Assembly (NCBI GenBank): GCA_025656895.1
Contig: JAHXHF010000232.1
Span: 1 to 8,932, forward strand
Direction of reading: 5' to 3'
DNA: 8,932 nt
Origin: a gamma proteobacterium symbiont of Bathyaustriella thionipta
GTDB taxonomy: Bacteria; Pseudomonadota; Gammaproteobacteria; Chromatiales; Chromatiaceae
This document shows, piece by piece, positions 1-6,364 of this stretch; position 1 is the first letter of the stretch, and the number at the start of each line of letters is the position of its first letter. The notes beneath the pieces are model-generated. The model did no database searches. It saw nothing but the letters and a program-made list of their open reading frames with translations, and had not been told where the DNA came from. Position numbers and translations under genes: made by a program.

Positions 1-48
1 GGCCAAAAATGCAGGCAATTGACTGAATTCGACGGCGGGCGGGGTCAT
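1..48 (-). CDS. Possible N-terminus of a divergent gene, cut by the window edge
   Basis: On the minus strand an ATG at 48 opens 16 codons (MTPPAVEFSQLPAFLA) without a stop to the window edge, preceded by a purine-rich GAGGGG ribosome-binding-site-like stretch about two bases upstream of the ATG. The peptide is not recognised. The same DNA is also open on the plus strand from base 1 to a TAA at 88-90, which could instead be the tail of an upstream gene; that reading gives a peptide of unremarkable composition. With only 48 bases visible, either or both may be chance. The reading is tentative. Confidence 0.25.
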   Translation of the reverse strand, partial: MTPPAVEFSQLPAFLA

Positions 49-102
49 AGCCCCTCGAAAATAGCGAGTTTTCTGCCGGACACTAAGTAAGGAGTTCGCC
101 CC

Positions 103-882
103 ATGGCCCATGCCAAAACTCTGATTGCAGCCAGTATAAATGCCGTTTTACTGCTCACTGCAAGCGTTCATGTGATTGCCGACGACTCATCCAGGCTTGA
201 CCCCGAGGCAGACGTATTACTAAAAAAAATGAGCCAGTATATGGGCAGCCTGAAGTCCTTCAGTACCGATGTTTATGTGTCCGATGAACAGATTATGGGG
301 GATGGTTTCAAAATGTCGGTATTAAAATCCGGCCACATCAAGATTCAGCGCCCTGATAAACTGTATATTTCACGCAGTGGCTCTTCCGCTGATCAGGAGT
401 CTTTCTTTAACGGAAAACAACTGCTCGTTTATAGTAAAAATCTGGGCATGTCTATCAACCTGCCTGTAAATGGTGATATCGATGCCGCATTGAATGAGGC
501 TACCCGGGTTCTTGGTTCTGAACTTCCCGCGCGGGATCTGATCAGTACAGATTCTTATACTCCGCTGATGCAGGCTGTCGAAGAATCGGCCTATCTTGAT
601 CGTGTAAAAATCGGTAATAACACCTGTCGTCATCTGGCTTTTCGTACAAAAGAGGTAGACTGGCAATTATGGGTGTCAGAAGGGAAAGAAACCTTGCCCT
701 GCCGTTACACCATCACTTCCAAGTGGATCTACGCCGCCCCTCAATACACGGTTACCTTCAATAACTGGAAGGTCAATCCAGCGTTACCTGCCAGTGACTT
801 TAAGCCAAAACTTTCCAAAGGCACTAAATCCGTCACAGTGGAAGCTTTTCGAAAAGCTATCGAATCACAAGGGGATCAATAA
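103..882 (+). CDS. Exported DUF2092-type protein
   Basis: Encodes 259 residues. The start is supported by AAGGAG eight bases upstream of the ATG. Residues 1 to about 26 form a signal peptide (hydrophobic VLLLTASVHVIA, then DD), so the mature protein should be periplasmic. The remainder looks like a DUF2092 protein: an N-terminal helix with LLKKMSQYMGSLKSF, then beta-rich sequence (ADKLYISR-like strand, FFNGKQLLVYSK), a VDWQLWVSEG segment near residue 185, and QYTVTFNNWKVNPALPASDF near the C-terminus. The fold of this family is thought to resemble the lipoprotein-carrier LolA/LolB half-barrel, but no ligand is known and none can be read here. There are two cysteines (near residues 174 and 201) that could form a disulfide. 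It overlaps the next gene by one base (TAATG), so the two are probably co-translated and may act together in the envelope. Family assignment is by recognition of the overall pattern; function is unknown. Confidence 0.8.
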   Translation: MAHAKTLIAASINAVLLLTASVHVIADDSSRLDPEADVLLKKMSQYMGSLKSFSTDVYVSDEQIMGDGFKMSVLKSGHIKIQRPDKLYISRSGSSADQESFFNGKQLLVYSKNLGMSINLPVNGDIDAALNEATRVLGSELPARDLISTDSYTPLMQAVEESAYLDRVKIGNNTCRHLAFRTKEVDWQLWVSEGKETLPCRYTITSKWIYAAPQYTVTFNNWKVNPALPASDFKPKLSKGTKSVTVEAFRKAIESQGDQ

Positions 883-1268
883 TGTCACGCAAATCTTTTT
901 TTATGGGATTATCCCTGGCAGTTATTGCCGGCACTGGCTTTGTGGGTGGTTCCATCAACATTCATAGCAGTGGCTGGATGAGCTTCAACCAGGCTGAGGC
1001 AAGCGCTTATCGTCGCAGCGTGCGGCGTACTGCAAGGCGTACATCCCGCAGAACTGCAGCTCGTCATTCCTACGCGGGTGATGCTTATTATGGAGGTGCA
1101 GCCGTTGCCGGTGCGGTTGCGGTAACCGCCATAGCGGTCGGCACCATTGTGGCTACATTACCTCCATCCTGCCGTACTATTGATGTAGATGGTATTCGTT
1201 ACCACGAATGTGAAGGCAATTATTATGTTCCCAGCGGCAATCAATGGGTCAGCGTTGCTGCGCCATAA
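882..1268 (+). CDS. Small exported arginine-rich protein with a hydrophobic glycine/alanine segment
   Basis: Encodes 128 residues. The ATG overlaps the TAA of the upstream gene (TAATG), and AAGGGGA lies eight bases before it. Residues about 5-24 are hydrophobic and resemble a signal peptide or anchor, with a possible AEA/SA cleavage site near residue 40. Next comes a strikingly basic run (residues 44-61: RRSVRRTARRTSRRTAAR) and a second hydrophobic Gly/Ala/Val segment (about 71-93) that could span or associate with a membrane. A C-terminal domain holds Cys97 and Cys110 followed by YHECEGNYYVPSGNQWVSV. The last motif (a Y-x-x-C-x-G-x-Y-Y pattern) occurs in short exported proteins commonly paired with DUF2092 genes. 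No enzymatic motif is visible. It probably works in the envelope with the DUF2092 partner; whether as a membrane-bound or surface factor is inference. Only 19 bases separate it from the convergent rluB stop. Confidence 0.72.
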   Translation: MSRKSFFMGLSLAVIAGTGFVGGSINIHSSGWMSFNQAEASAYRRSVRRTARRTSRRTAARHSYAGDAYYGGAAVAGAVAVTAIAVGTIVATLPPSCRTIDVDGIRYHECEGNYYVPSGNQWVSVAAP

Positions 1269-1287
1269 ACCGCAATACAAAGCCGTT

Positions 1288-2217
1288 TTATGAACGCCTG
1301 CGGGACGGCCCGCCATAGCGTTTTTTACTGAGCGGATGTGAGCCATGATGTTTGCGTTTGGGTGGCTGTGATTGTATCAGCGGCACACCGGTCAATTCCT
1401 GCAAGCCCCGCAGTTCTTCTTCCTGCAGCTCCCTGTGCTTGCCGGTAGCCTGCCTTCTGCCCAGTATAATATTGCCATAGCGGGTTCGTAGCAGGCGGCT
1501 GACCGGTTTGTCCAGCACTTCGAACATACGTCTGATTTCACGATTACGACCTTCATTCAGTATGACCCGATACCAGCGGTTAAAACCTTCTCCTGCATGC
1601 CGTTCAATCAGGCTGAATCGTGCCGGGCCATCATCCAGTTCAACTCCGGATAATAATTGCTGGCGCTCTTCATTACTTAGCTCACCTTGAATACGCACCA
1701 GATATTCACGCTCGATAAGGGTTGACGGATGCATCAGCCGATTGGCCAGTTCGCCATGGGTTGTCAGCAACAAAACCCCTGAGCTGTTCAGGTCCAGCCG
1801 CCCTACCGATATCCAGCGTGCCTGACGCAAACGTGGTAAATGCCGGAAAACAGTAGGCCTTCCTTCCGGATCGTGACGGGTAACCAGTTCACCTTCCGGC
1901 TTGTTGTACACAATGACCCGGTTTTGTTGCTGTTCGGCATGACGCAGACTGACCCGCCGGCCATTCAGCACAATTTGATCATTGACGCGAATGCGATCAC
2001 CCGGTTGCGCTACCTGGCCATTGATACGCACTCGCCCCATTTGTAGCAGACGATCTATTTCCCGGCGGGACCCCAGTCCGGCTGCCGCCAGGACTTTTTG
2101 CGCGCGTTCACCGGGGTCAGTGTGATCCGGCCGGGCTGTGCTGGTTTTGTGTGTCCGGGTTTTGTGTGTCTTCGGTTTGTGTGTCTTTGATTTGTGTTTC
2201 TTCATTTTGGGGCTCAT
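1288..2217 (-). CDS. rluB: 23S rRNA pseudouridine synthase RluB
   Basis: 309 residues from the ATG at 2217, close to the 291 of E. coli RluB. The enzyme converts a specific uridine (U2605 in E. coli numbering) of 23S rRNA to pseudouridine. An S4 RNA-binding domain spans residues about 36-90 (ERAQKVLAAAGLGSRREID). The catalytic domain follows, with YNKPEGELVTRHDPEGRPTVF (104-124), the active-site motif GRLDLNSSGVLLLT (139-152, catalytic Asp142), and NEGRNREIRRMFEVL (221-235). The C-terminus is a short basic tail. The frame stays open upstream to an ATG at 2541, but those residues are not RluB-like and read through scpB, so the start is placed at 2217 (2205 is the alternative). Ribosome-binding sequence is weak at both. 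Residues 5-23 are a Lys/His/Thr pentapeptide repeat that shares DNA with the ScpB tail. Probably translated by coupling to scpB, last gene of the operon. Confidence 0.9.
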   Translation of the reverse strand: MSPKMKKHKSKTHKPKTHKTRTHKTSTARPDHTDPGERAQKVLAAAGLGSRREIDRLLQMGRVRINGQVAQPGDRIRVNDQIVLNGRRVSLRHAEQQQNRVIVYNKPEGELVTRHDPEGRPTVFRHLPRLRQARWISVGRLDLNSSGVLLLTTHGELANRLMHPSTLIEREYLVRIQGELSNEERQQLLSGVELDDGPARFSLIERHAGEGFNRWYRVILNEGRNREIRRMFEVLDKPVSRLLRTRYGNIILGRRQATGKHRELQEEELRGLQELTGVPLIQSQPPKRKHHGSHPLSKKRYGGPSRRRS

Positions 2218-2857
2218 TGCCTGCTGCGTCTGTTTCAAGCGGGGATGCCTGGCTTGCGTCCTGCGTGATCTTGTCACTATTGGGTTCTGTACTGTCACTG
2301 CAGGGTTCGGAAAAATCCAGTTCCCGGTTGATCGCATCCAGATCACGAATCTCGGCCAGAGTGGGCAGTTCATCCAGTGACTTAAGATTAAAGTAGTCCA
2401 GAAAGGCTCGTGTTGTACCGTACAGCGATGGCCGACCGGGCACGTCTCTTTGCCCCACAACGCGTATCCATTCCCGTTCCAGTAAGGTCTTGATAATGTG
2501 GCTGCTGACACTGACACCGCGAATATCTTCAATATCACCACGGGTTACCGGCTGCCGGTAGGCGATCAGAGCCAGCGTTTCCAGCAGGGCGCGCGAGTAT
2601 TTGGCCGGTTTTTCTTCCCACAAACGAGCCACTCTGGGCGCAAACTCGGTTCGGACCTGAATACGGTAGCCGGAACTGATCTGTACCAGTTCAACCGCTC
2701 TATTGTGTAATGCCTGCTCCAGTGTTTGCAGAGCATCCCGTAATTGCTGTCGGTCGGGTTGCTCAAATTCATCAAACATAGCCTGTAGCTGATCCAGGCT
2801 TAGTGGTTTGGCGGCGGCCATAAGTGCCGCTTCCAGAATTTGTTCAAGTTGTTGCAT
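2117..2857 (-). CDS. scpB: Segregation and condensation protein ScpB
   Basis: 246 residues. ScpB is a dimeric winged-helix protein that binds the ScpA kleisin and, with it, the Smc ATPase, to compact and segregate the chromosome. The first winged-helix domain covers residues about 1-80 (LEQILEAALMAAAKPLSLDQL). The second covers about 85-170 and includes the typical YSRALLETLALIAYRQPVTRGDIEDIRGVSVSSHIIKTLLEREWI and the signature GQRDVPGRPSLYGTTRAFLDYF. Residues about 184-246 are a long acidic, polar, low-complexity tail, ending in repeated (E/D)TQ pentapeptides, that is not part of the conserved fold. Start at 2857 is preceded by GGAG four bases from the ATG. It overlaps the scpA stop by 14 nt and the rluB start by about 100 nt. 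Confidence 0.95.
   Translation of the reverse strand: MQQLEQILEAALMAAAKPLSLDQLQAMFDEFEQPDRQQLRDALQTLEQALHNRAVELVQISSGYRIQVRTEFAPRVARLWEEKPAKYSRALLETLALIAYRQPVTRGDIEDIRGVSVSSHIIKTLLEREWIRVVGQRDVPGRPSLYGTTRAFLDYFNLKSLDELPTLAEIRDLDAINRELDFSEPCSDSTEPNSDKITQDASQASPLETDAAGNEPQNEETQIKDTQTEDTQNPDTQNQHSPAGSH
2146..2205. repeat. Four-unit 15-bp tandem repeat encoding pentapeptides in two overlapping genes
   Basis: The plus strand shows four consecutive 15-bp units beginning at 2146, 2161, 2176 and 2191. Each starts TTTGTGTGTC (the last TTTGTGTTTC) and is followed by a five-base variable part. Because 15 is a multiple of three, each unit gives a pentapeptide in every frame. On the minus strand one frame (rluB) reads MKKHK, SKTHK, PKTHK, TRTHK. 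The frame offset by one base (scpB) reads EETQI, KDTQT, EDTQN, PDTQN. The repeat lies wholly in the scpB/rluB overlap. Replication slippage would add or remove whole pentapeptides in both proteins without a frameshift. Confidence 0.9.
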
Positions 2858-3698
2858 CTTGCTCCACGGCGGCTCTGGCCTTTACATGAATGGATGCGTA
2901 GGCTTTTTCCTGCACCATATCCACCATTGATTCCTTAATCAGTTCCAATAGGGCCAGAAAGGTAACCACAACACCCAAACGGCCTTCAGAATATTCAAAC
3001 AGGCTGCTGAACTCGACAAAGTGATCGCTCTTCAGCTTTGCCAGTACCTGGCTCATACGTTCCCGGACCGACAGGGGTTCCAGCTGAATCTGATGATGAC
3101 CGTACAGATCCGCTCGCTGCAGGACCTCTTTCATGGCCAGCAATAATTCTTTCAAATCAACATCAACCGGTTTTTTATTGTGCACAGGCGCATTCAATTC
3201 CACATCCACCTGAAACAAATCACGCCCCATGCGCGGCAGGGCATCGATATCTTCTGCCGCTTGTTTGTAACGTTCATATTCCTGCAGGCGACGAATCAAT
3301 TCAGCACGCGGATCCCCTTCTTCGTCATCCTCTTCATTAATACGCGGCAGCAACATGCGTGATTTGATTTCTGCCAGCATGGCCGCCATCAATAAATAAT
3401 CAGCCGCCAGTTCCAGACGCATATTCTGCATCATTTCGATATAGGCGACATATTGGTGTGTAATATCGGCAATGGGAATATCCAGAATATCCAGATTTTG
3501 CCGCCGAATCAGATACAGCAACAAATCCAATGGCCCTTCGAACACATCCAGTATAACTTCCAGCGCATCCGGCGGAATGTATAAATCCTTCGGCAACTCA
3601 TAATGCGGCTCACCACTGATAATAGCGAAAGGCATTTCAGCCTGTTGTGGCGGCCCTATATCAGCCAGAGTCGGTTCAGGATGACGATCAGACATCAA
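2844..3698 (-). CDS. scpA: Segregation and condensation protein ScpA (kleisin)
   Basis: 284 residues. ScpA is the kleisin that bridges the Smc head domains and recruits the ScpB dimer, forming the bacterial condensin used in chromosome segregation. The family signature FEGPLDLLLYLIRRQNLDILDIPIADITHQYV is at residues 53-84, followed by a helical region with LAADYLLMAAMLAEIKSRMLLPR (97-119), an acidic linker NEEDDEEGDP, and the C-terminal winged helix with LGVVVTFLALLELIKE (241-256). Residues 1-45 are an N-terminal extension of a kind common in gammaproteobacterial ScpA. The ATG at 3698 overlaps the trpS stop in an ATGA configuration and no clear ribosome-binding site precedes it, so coupling to trpS translation is likely; a second ATG follows directly. 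It overlaps scpB by 14 nt. Confidence 0.95.
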   Translation of the reverse strand: MMSDRHPEPTLADIGPPQQAEMPFAIISGEPHYELPKDLYIPPDALEVILDVFEGPLDLLLYLIRRQNLDILDIPIADITHQYVAYIEMMQNMRLELAADYLLMAAMLAEIKSRMLLPRINEEDDEEGDPRAELIRRLQEYERYKQAAEDIDALPRMGRDLFQVDVELNAPVHNKKPVDVDLKELLLAMKEVLQRADLYGHHQIQLEPLSVRERMSQVLAKLKSDHFVEFSSLFEYSEGRLGVVVTFLALLELIKESMVDMVQEKAYASIHVKARAAVEQDATT

Positions 3699-4909
3699 TA
3701 AGCCAGCGACATGGCCTGACGCACTTCCTGCAGAGTCTCACGCGCCACTTCACGCGCTTTTTCATTACCTTCCGCAATCATGTTATGCAGCAGTTCCGGT
3801 TGTTGTTCATACTCCGCAGCTCGTTGCTGCATGGGTTGCAGTTCGGCAATAACCGCATCAATAACCGGTTGTTTGCACTCCACGCAACCAATACCGGCTG
3901 ATCGACAGCCCTGTTGCACCCACTCTTTCACTTCATCATCCGAATACACTTCATGGAACTGCCATACCGGACAACGCGCCGGATCTCCGGGGTCATTGCG
4001 CCGCACCCGTTGGGTATCGGTCGGCATGGTACGCAGTTGTTTGGCCAGTTCGTCCGTTTCGGCTCGCAGGGCGATGGTATTCCCATAGGATTTGGACATT
4101 TTCTGTCCATCCAGTCCCGGCATTTTTGAAGCCTTGGTCAATAAAGGTTGCGGCTCCGGCAGTATGACCCGTCCACCACCTTCCAGATAGCCCAGCAAGC
4201 GTTCCTTGTCCCCCAGAGTGATGTTTTGCTGCTCCTGCAGCAGCGCACGTGCCACCTCCAGCGCCTCATGGTCGCCCTGTTCCTGATAAGCCTTGCGCAG
4301 TTTGTCGAACAGGCGCGCATTCTTTTTGCCCATTTTTTTAACAGCCGCTTGTGATTTTTGCTCAAAATCCGGCTCCCGCCCATATAGATGATTCAAGCGC
4401 CGCGCTACTTCGCGGGTCAGTTCCACATGTGCCACCTGGTCTTCGCCCACCGGCACCAGCCCGGCCTTATAGATCAGAATGTCAGCGGACTGCAGCAGCG
4501 GATAACCCAGAAAACCATAGGTCGCCAGATCTTTTTCCTTTAATTTTTCCTGCTGGTCTTTATAACTGGGCACCCGCTCCAGCCAGCCCAGGGGGGTAAT
4601 CATGGATAACAGCAAATGCAATTCGGCATGCTCCGGCACCTGTGACTGAATGAACAGCGTGGCTTGAGCGGAATTGACACCGGCCGCCAGCCAGTCAATC
4701 ACCATATTGGTGACACTGGCCGGAATAACCGTCGGGTCTTCATAATGAGTGGTCAAGGCGTGCCAGTCGGCGACAAAGAAAAAGCACGGATATTCGTGCT
4801 GCAGGCGTACCCAGTTTTTCAGTACGCCATGATAATGCCCCAGATGCAATGCGCCGGTTGGACGCATGCCCGATAATACCCGTGCCTGTTGTGCATTTAC
4901 TTCATTCAA
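3695..4909 (-). CDS. trpS: Tryptophan--tRNA ligase TrpS, long form, TTG start
   Basis: 404 residues. A class I aminoacyl-tRNA synthetase that activates tryptophan with ATP and charges tRNA-Trp in the cytoplasm. The HIGH-type motif is HLGH at residues 22-25 within SGMRPTGALHLGHYHG; the GEDQ segment is at 155-158; the KMSKS loop is at 270-274 (GQKMSKSYGN). Near the C-terminus is the conserved AGIGCVECK. It exceeds the usual length of about 330 residues because of a Lys-rich, helical insert of roughly 60-70 residues (about 183-250) between the two halves of the Rossmann domain, as in other long proteobacterial forms. The start codon is TTG at 4909: GAGGG lies about seven bases upstream, and the first ATG in frame (residue 15) falls inside the conserved SGMRPTG strand. 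Ten bases separate it from the protease gene upstream. Confidence 0.95.
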   Translation of the reverse strand: MNEVNAQQARVLSGMRPTGALHLGHYHGVLKNWVRLQHEYPCFFFVADWHALTTHYEDPTVIPASVTNMVIDWLAAGVNSAQATLFIQSQVPEHAELHLLLSMITPLGWLERVPSYKDQQEKLKEKDLATYGFLGYPLLQSADILIYKAGLVPVGEDQVAHVELTREVARRLNHLYGREPDFEQKSQAAVKKMGKKNARLFDKLRKAYQEQGDHEALEVARALLQEQQNITLGDKERLLGYLEGGGRVILPEPQPLLTKASKMPGLDGQKMSKSYGNTIALRAETDELAKQLRTMPTDTQRVRRNDPGDPARCPVWQFHEVYSDDEVKEWVQQGCRSAGIGCVECKQPVIDAVIAELQPMQQRAAEYEQQPELLHNMIAEGNEKAREVARETLQEVRQAMSLAY

Positions 4910-4919
4910 ATCCTTACCC

Positions 4920-5594
4920 TCAAGATGCCAGCAATACGCTAAAAATAATGTCTTTGCTCTGCAACAGTTCCATAAACAGAACCAGTGCCGGCCACAGCAG
5001 TCTACCCAGAAAACCGCTTACCAACAGCAGTACAACAATGATCAAGCCAAAACGTTCCAGTTTTGTAAAAACCTGAAACTGTTTTGCCGGCAAAAGTGAT
5101 GCCAGAATACGGCCACCATCTAGCGGTAAGATAGGTAGCAGATTCAATAACATCAGTACGCCGTTAATCAATACGCCCACCGAGGCGGTATAGATCAGCC
5201 ATTGCGATACGTCACCCTGGGGAATCAGGTAAAACGCCGCATTCAATAGCAGCGACCAGGCGACAGCCATCAACAGATTGGAGGCCGGGCCGGCCAGGGC
5301 TACCAGCCCCATGTCCCTTTTTGGCTGGCGTAAACGAGACCAGTTGACCGGCACCGGTTTGGCCCAGCCAAACAAAAACGGAGTCGTGATATACATCACT
5401 AAGGGCACAACAATGGTACCCAGCGGGTCAATATGGCGCAATGGATTGAGGCTGGCCCGCCCTAATGAAGCGGCGGTATCATCACCCAGATAACGCGCCA
5501 CCAGAGCATGCGCGGCTTCATGTATCGTAATGGCCAGCAATACCGGCAAGGCCAGTACCGCAATCTGCTGAACCAGAGTTAATTGACTCATCAT
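4920..5594 (-). CDS. Site-2-protease-like M50 membrane metalloprotease
   Basis: 224 residues, an integral membrane zinc protease of the compact bacterial M50 group (SpoIVFB/Rv2869c relatives without PDZ domains). The zinc-binding HEAAH is at residues 25-29 in the first membrane helix. Conserved GWAKPVPVN follows at 76-84, AGPASNLLMA at 101-110, and the third zinc ligand lies in NLLPILPLDGGRIL (151-164, Asp159). About five hydrophobic segments are visible, at about 8-28, 57-73, 97-123, 133-157 and 182-210. The family cleaves transmembrane substrates, often regulators; the substrate here is unknown. GAGGA lies seven bases before the ATG at 5594; a second ATG is adjacent. It is commonly found between yciO and trpS in gammaproteobacteria, so its place in the operon is ordinary. 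Confidence 0.92.
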   Translation of the reverse strand: MMSQLTLVQQIAVLALPVLLAITIHEAAHALVARYLGDDTAASLGRASLNPLRHIDPLGTIVVPLVMYITTPFLFGWAKPVPVNWSRLRQPKRDMGLVALAGPASNLLMAVAWSLLLNAAFYLIPQGDVSQWLIYTASVGVLINGVLMLLNLLPILPLDGGRILASLLPAKQFQVFTKLERFGLIIVVLLLVSGFLGRLLWPALVLFMELLQSKDIIFSVLLAS

Positions 5595-5710
5595 ACCAGC
5601 GTCCTCATTGAAACCAACGGCAATGGGCAGACAGAAAGCCTGCTCAGATAAACGTTCAAGCAGTCTCTATGCATCATAACCGGGTGGTATAAAATACGAT
5701 CCTCAATCAT
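5591..5710 (-). CDS. Doubtful 39-codon ORF filling the yciO-M50 protease gap
   Basis: The 128-base stretch between yciO and the protease gene is open on the minus strand from an ATG at 5710 (12 bases after the yciO stop) to a TGA that overlaps the protease start codons. The spacing resembles operon packing, but no ribosome-binding sequence precedes the ATG. The peptide (beginning MIEDRILYHPVMMHRDC) has no recognisable domain. Chance is the more likely explanation. No convincing terminator or promoter for the minus strand was seen in the gap. Confidence 0.15.
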   Translation of the reverse strand: MIEDRILYHPVMMHRDCLNVYLSRLSVCPLPLVSMRTLV

Positions 5711-5722
5711 GCGTATCACGGC

Positions 5723-6346
5723 TCAGGTTTCAAACTGCGACACATCACCCATGCCGCTGCGTGCCACTTTGGGTCGGCCGTCATCCAGTTCAATAACGCT
5801 GGTGGCTTCAAAGCCGCAATAACCACCGTCAATGATCAGATCAACCGCGTGTTCCAGCAGTGGCCGAATTTCATAGGGGTCGGTCATGGGCATATCCTCA
5901 CCCGGCAGAATCAGCGTGGTACTCATAATGGGCTCACCCATTGCAGCTATTAAATCCTGCACAATCGGGTTATCCGGAATACGCAGGCCGATAGTTTTAC
6001 GTTTCGGGTTCTGCAGGCGGCGAGGAACTTCCTGCGTGGCTTTCAGAATAAAAGTGTAAGGCCCCGGTGTGAGCTGTTTCAATAAACGATATTCCTGATT
6101 GCCGATCTTGGAATATTGTGAAATCTCGGATAAATCACGACATACCAGAGTAAAGTTATGACGTTCGTCCAGACGTCGAATCTGGCGCATTCTGTCCTGT
6201 GCTTTTTTATCACCGATACGACAGCCCAGCGCATAACTGGAATCGGTCGGGTAGACCACAAGGCCACCGTCACGCAGAATATCAGCCGCTCTGCTGATTA
6301 AACGTGATTGCGGATTCTGTGGATGAATTTGAAAAAACTGTGACAT
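5723..6346 (-). CDS. yciO: YciO, Sua5/YciO/YrdC-family (TsaC-like) protein
   Basis: 207 residues, the single YrdC-like domain, closely matching E. coli YciO in length and sequence. Visible landmarks include the opening MSQFFQIHPQNPQSRLI, GGLVVYPTDSSYALGC (28-43), KAQDRMRQIRRL, HNFTLVCRDLSEIS (63-76), TPGPYTFILKAT, and the basic motif PKRKTIGLRIPDNPIVQ. The C-terminal part has EPIMSTTLILPG and the ending SGMGDVSQFE. TsaC/Sua5 relatives make threonylcarbamoyl-AMP for the t6A modification at tRNA position 37. YciO shares the fold and nucleotide-binding cleft but is generally regarded as a paralogue with a separate, poorly defined role, so t6A synthesis is not claimed here. It starts 18 bases after the rnm stop across an AT-rich spacer without an obvious ribosome-binding site, suggesting coupled translation. 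Confidence 0.93.
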   Translation of the reverse strand: MSQFFQIHPQNPQSRLISRAADILRDGGLVVYPTDSSYALGCRIGDKKAQDRMRQIRRLDERHNFTLVCRDLSEISQYSKIGNQEYRLLKQLTPGPYTFILKATQEVPRRLQNPKRKTIGLRIPDNPIVQDLIAAMGEPIMSTTLILPGEDMPMTDPYEIRPLLEHAVDLIIDGGYCGFEATSVIELDDGRPKVARSGMGDVSQFET

Positions 6347-6364
6347 AAATTTAGATTTTTATTA

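Noticed and set aside
1269..1287. Terminator between the convergent small exported protein gene and rluB
   Set aside because: The 19-base gap has no convincing GC-rich hairpin followed by a T run in either direction.
2146..2205. CRISPR-like array
   Set aside because: Units are contiguous 15-bp repeats with no spacers and lie inside coding sequence.
2138..2396. Plus-strand cysteine/valine-rich ORFs across the 15-bp repeat
   Set aside because: They are antisense readings of the GT-rich repeat and scpB, with skewed composition and no start signals.
2218..2541. Upstream extension of the rluB frame to an ATG at 2541
   Set aside because: The added 108 residues are not RluB-like and simply read scpB in another frame; the S4 domain begins after the ATG at 2217.
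5723..6346. TsaC/Sua5 threonylcarbamoyl-AMP synthase for t6A
   Set aside because: Sequence features and length match the YciO subgroup, whose role is distinct from the essential TsaC, so the functional label was not transferred.
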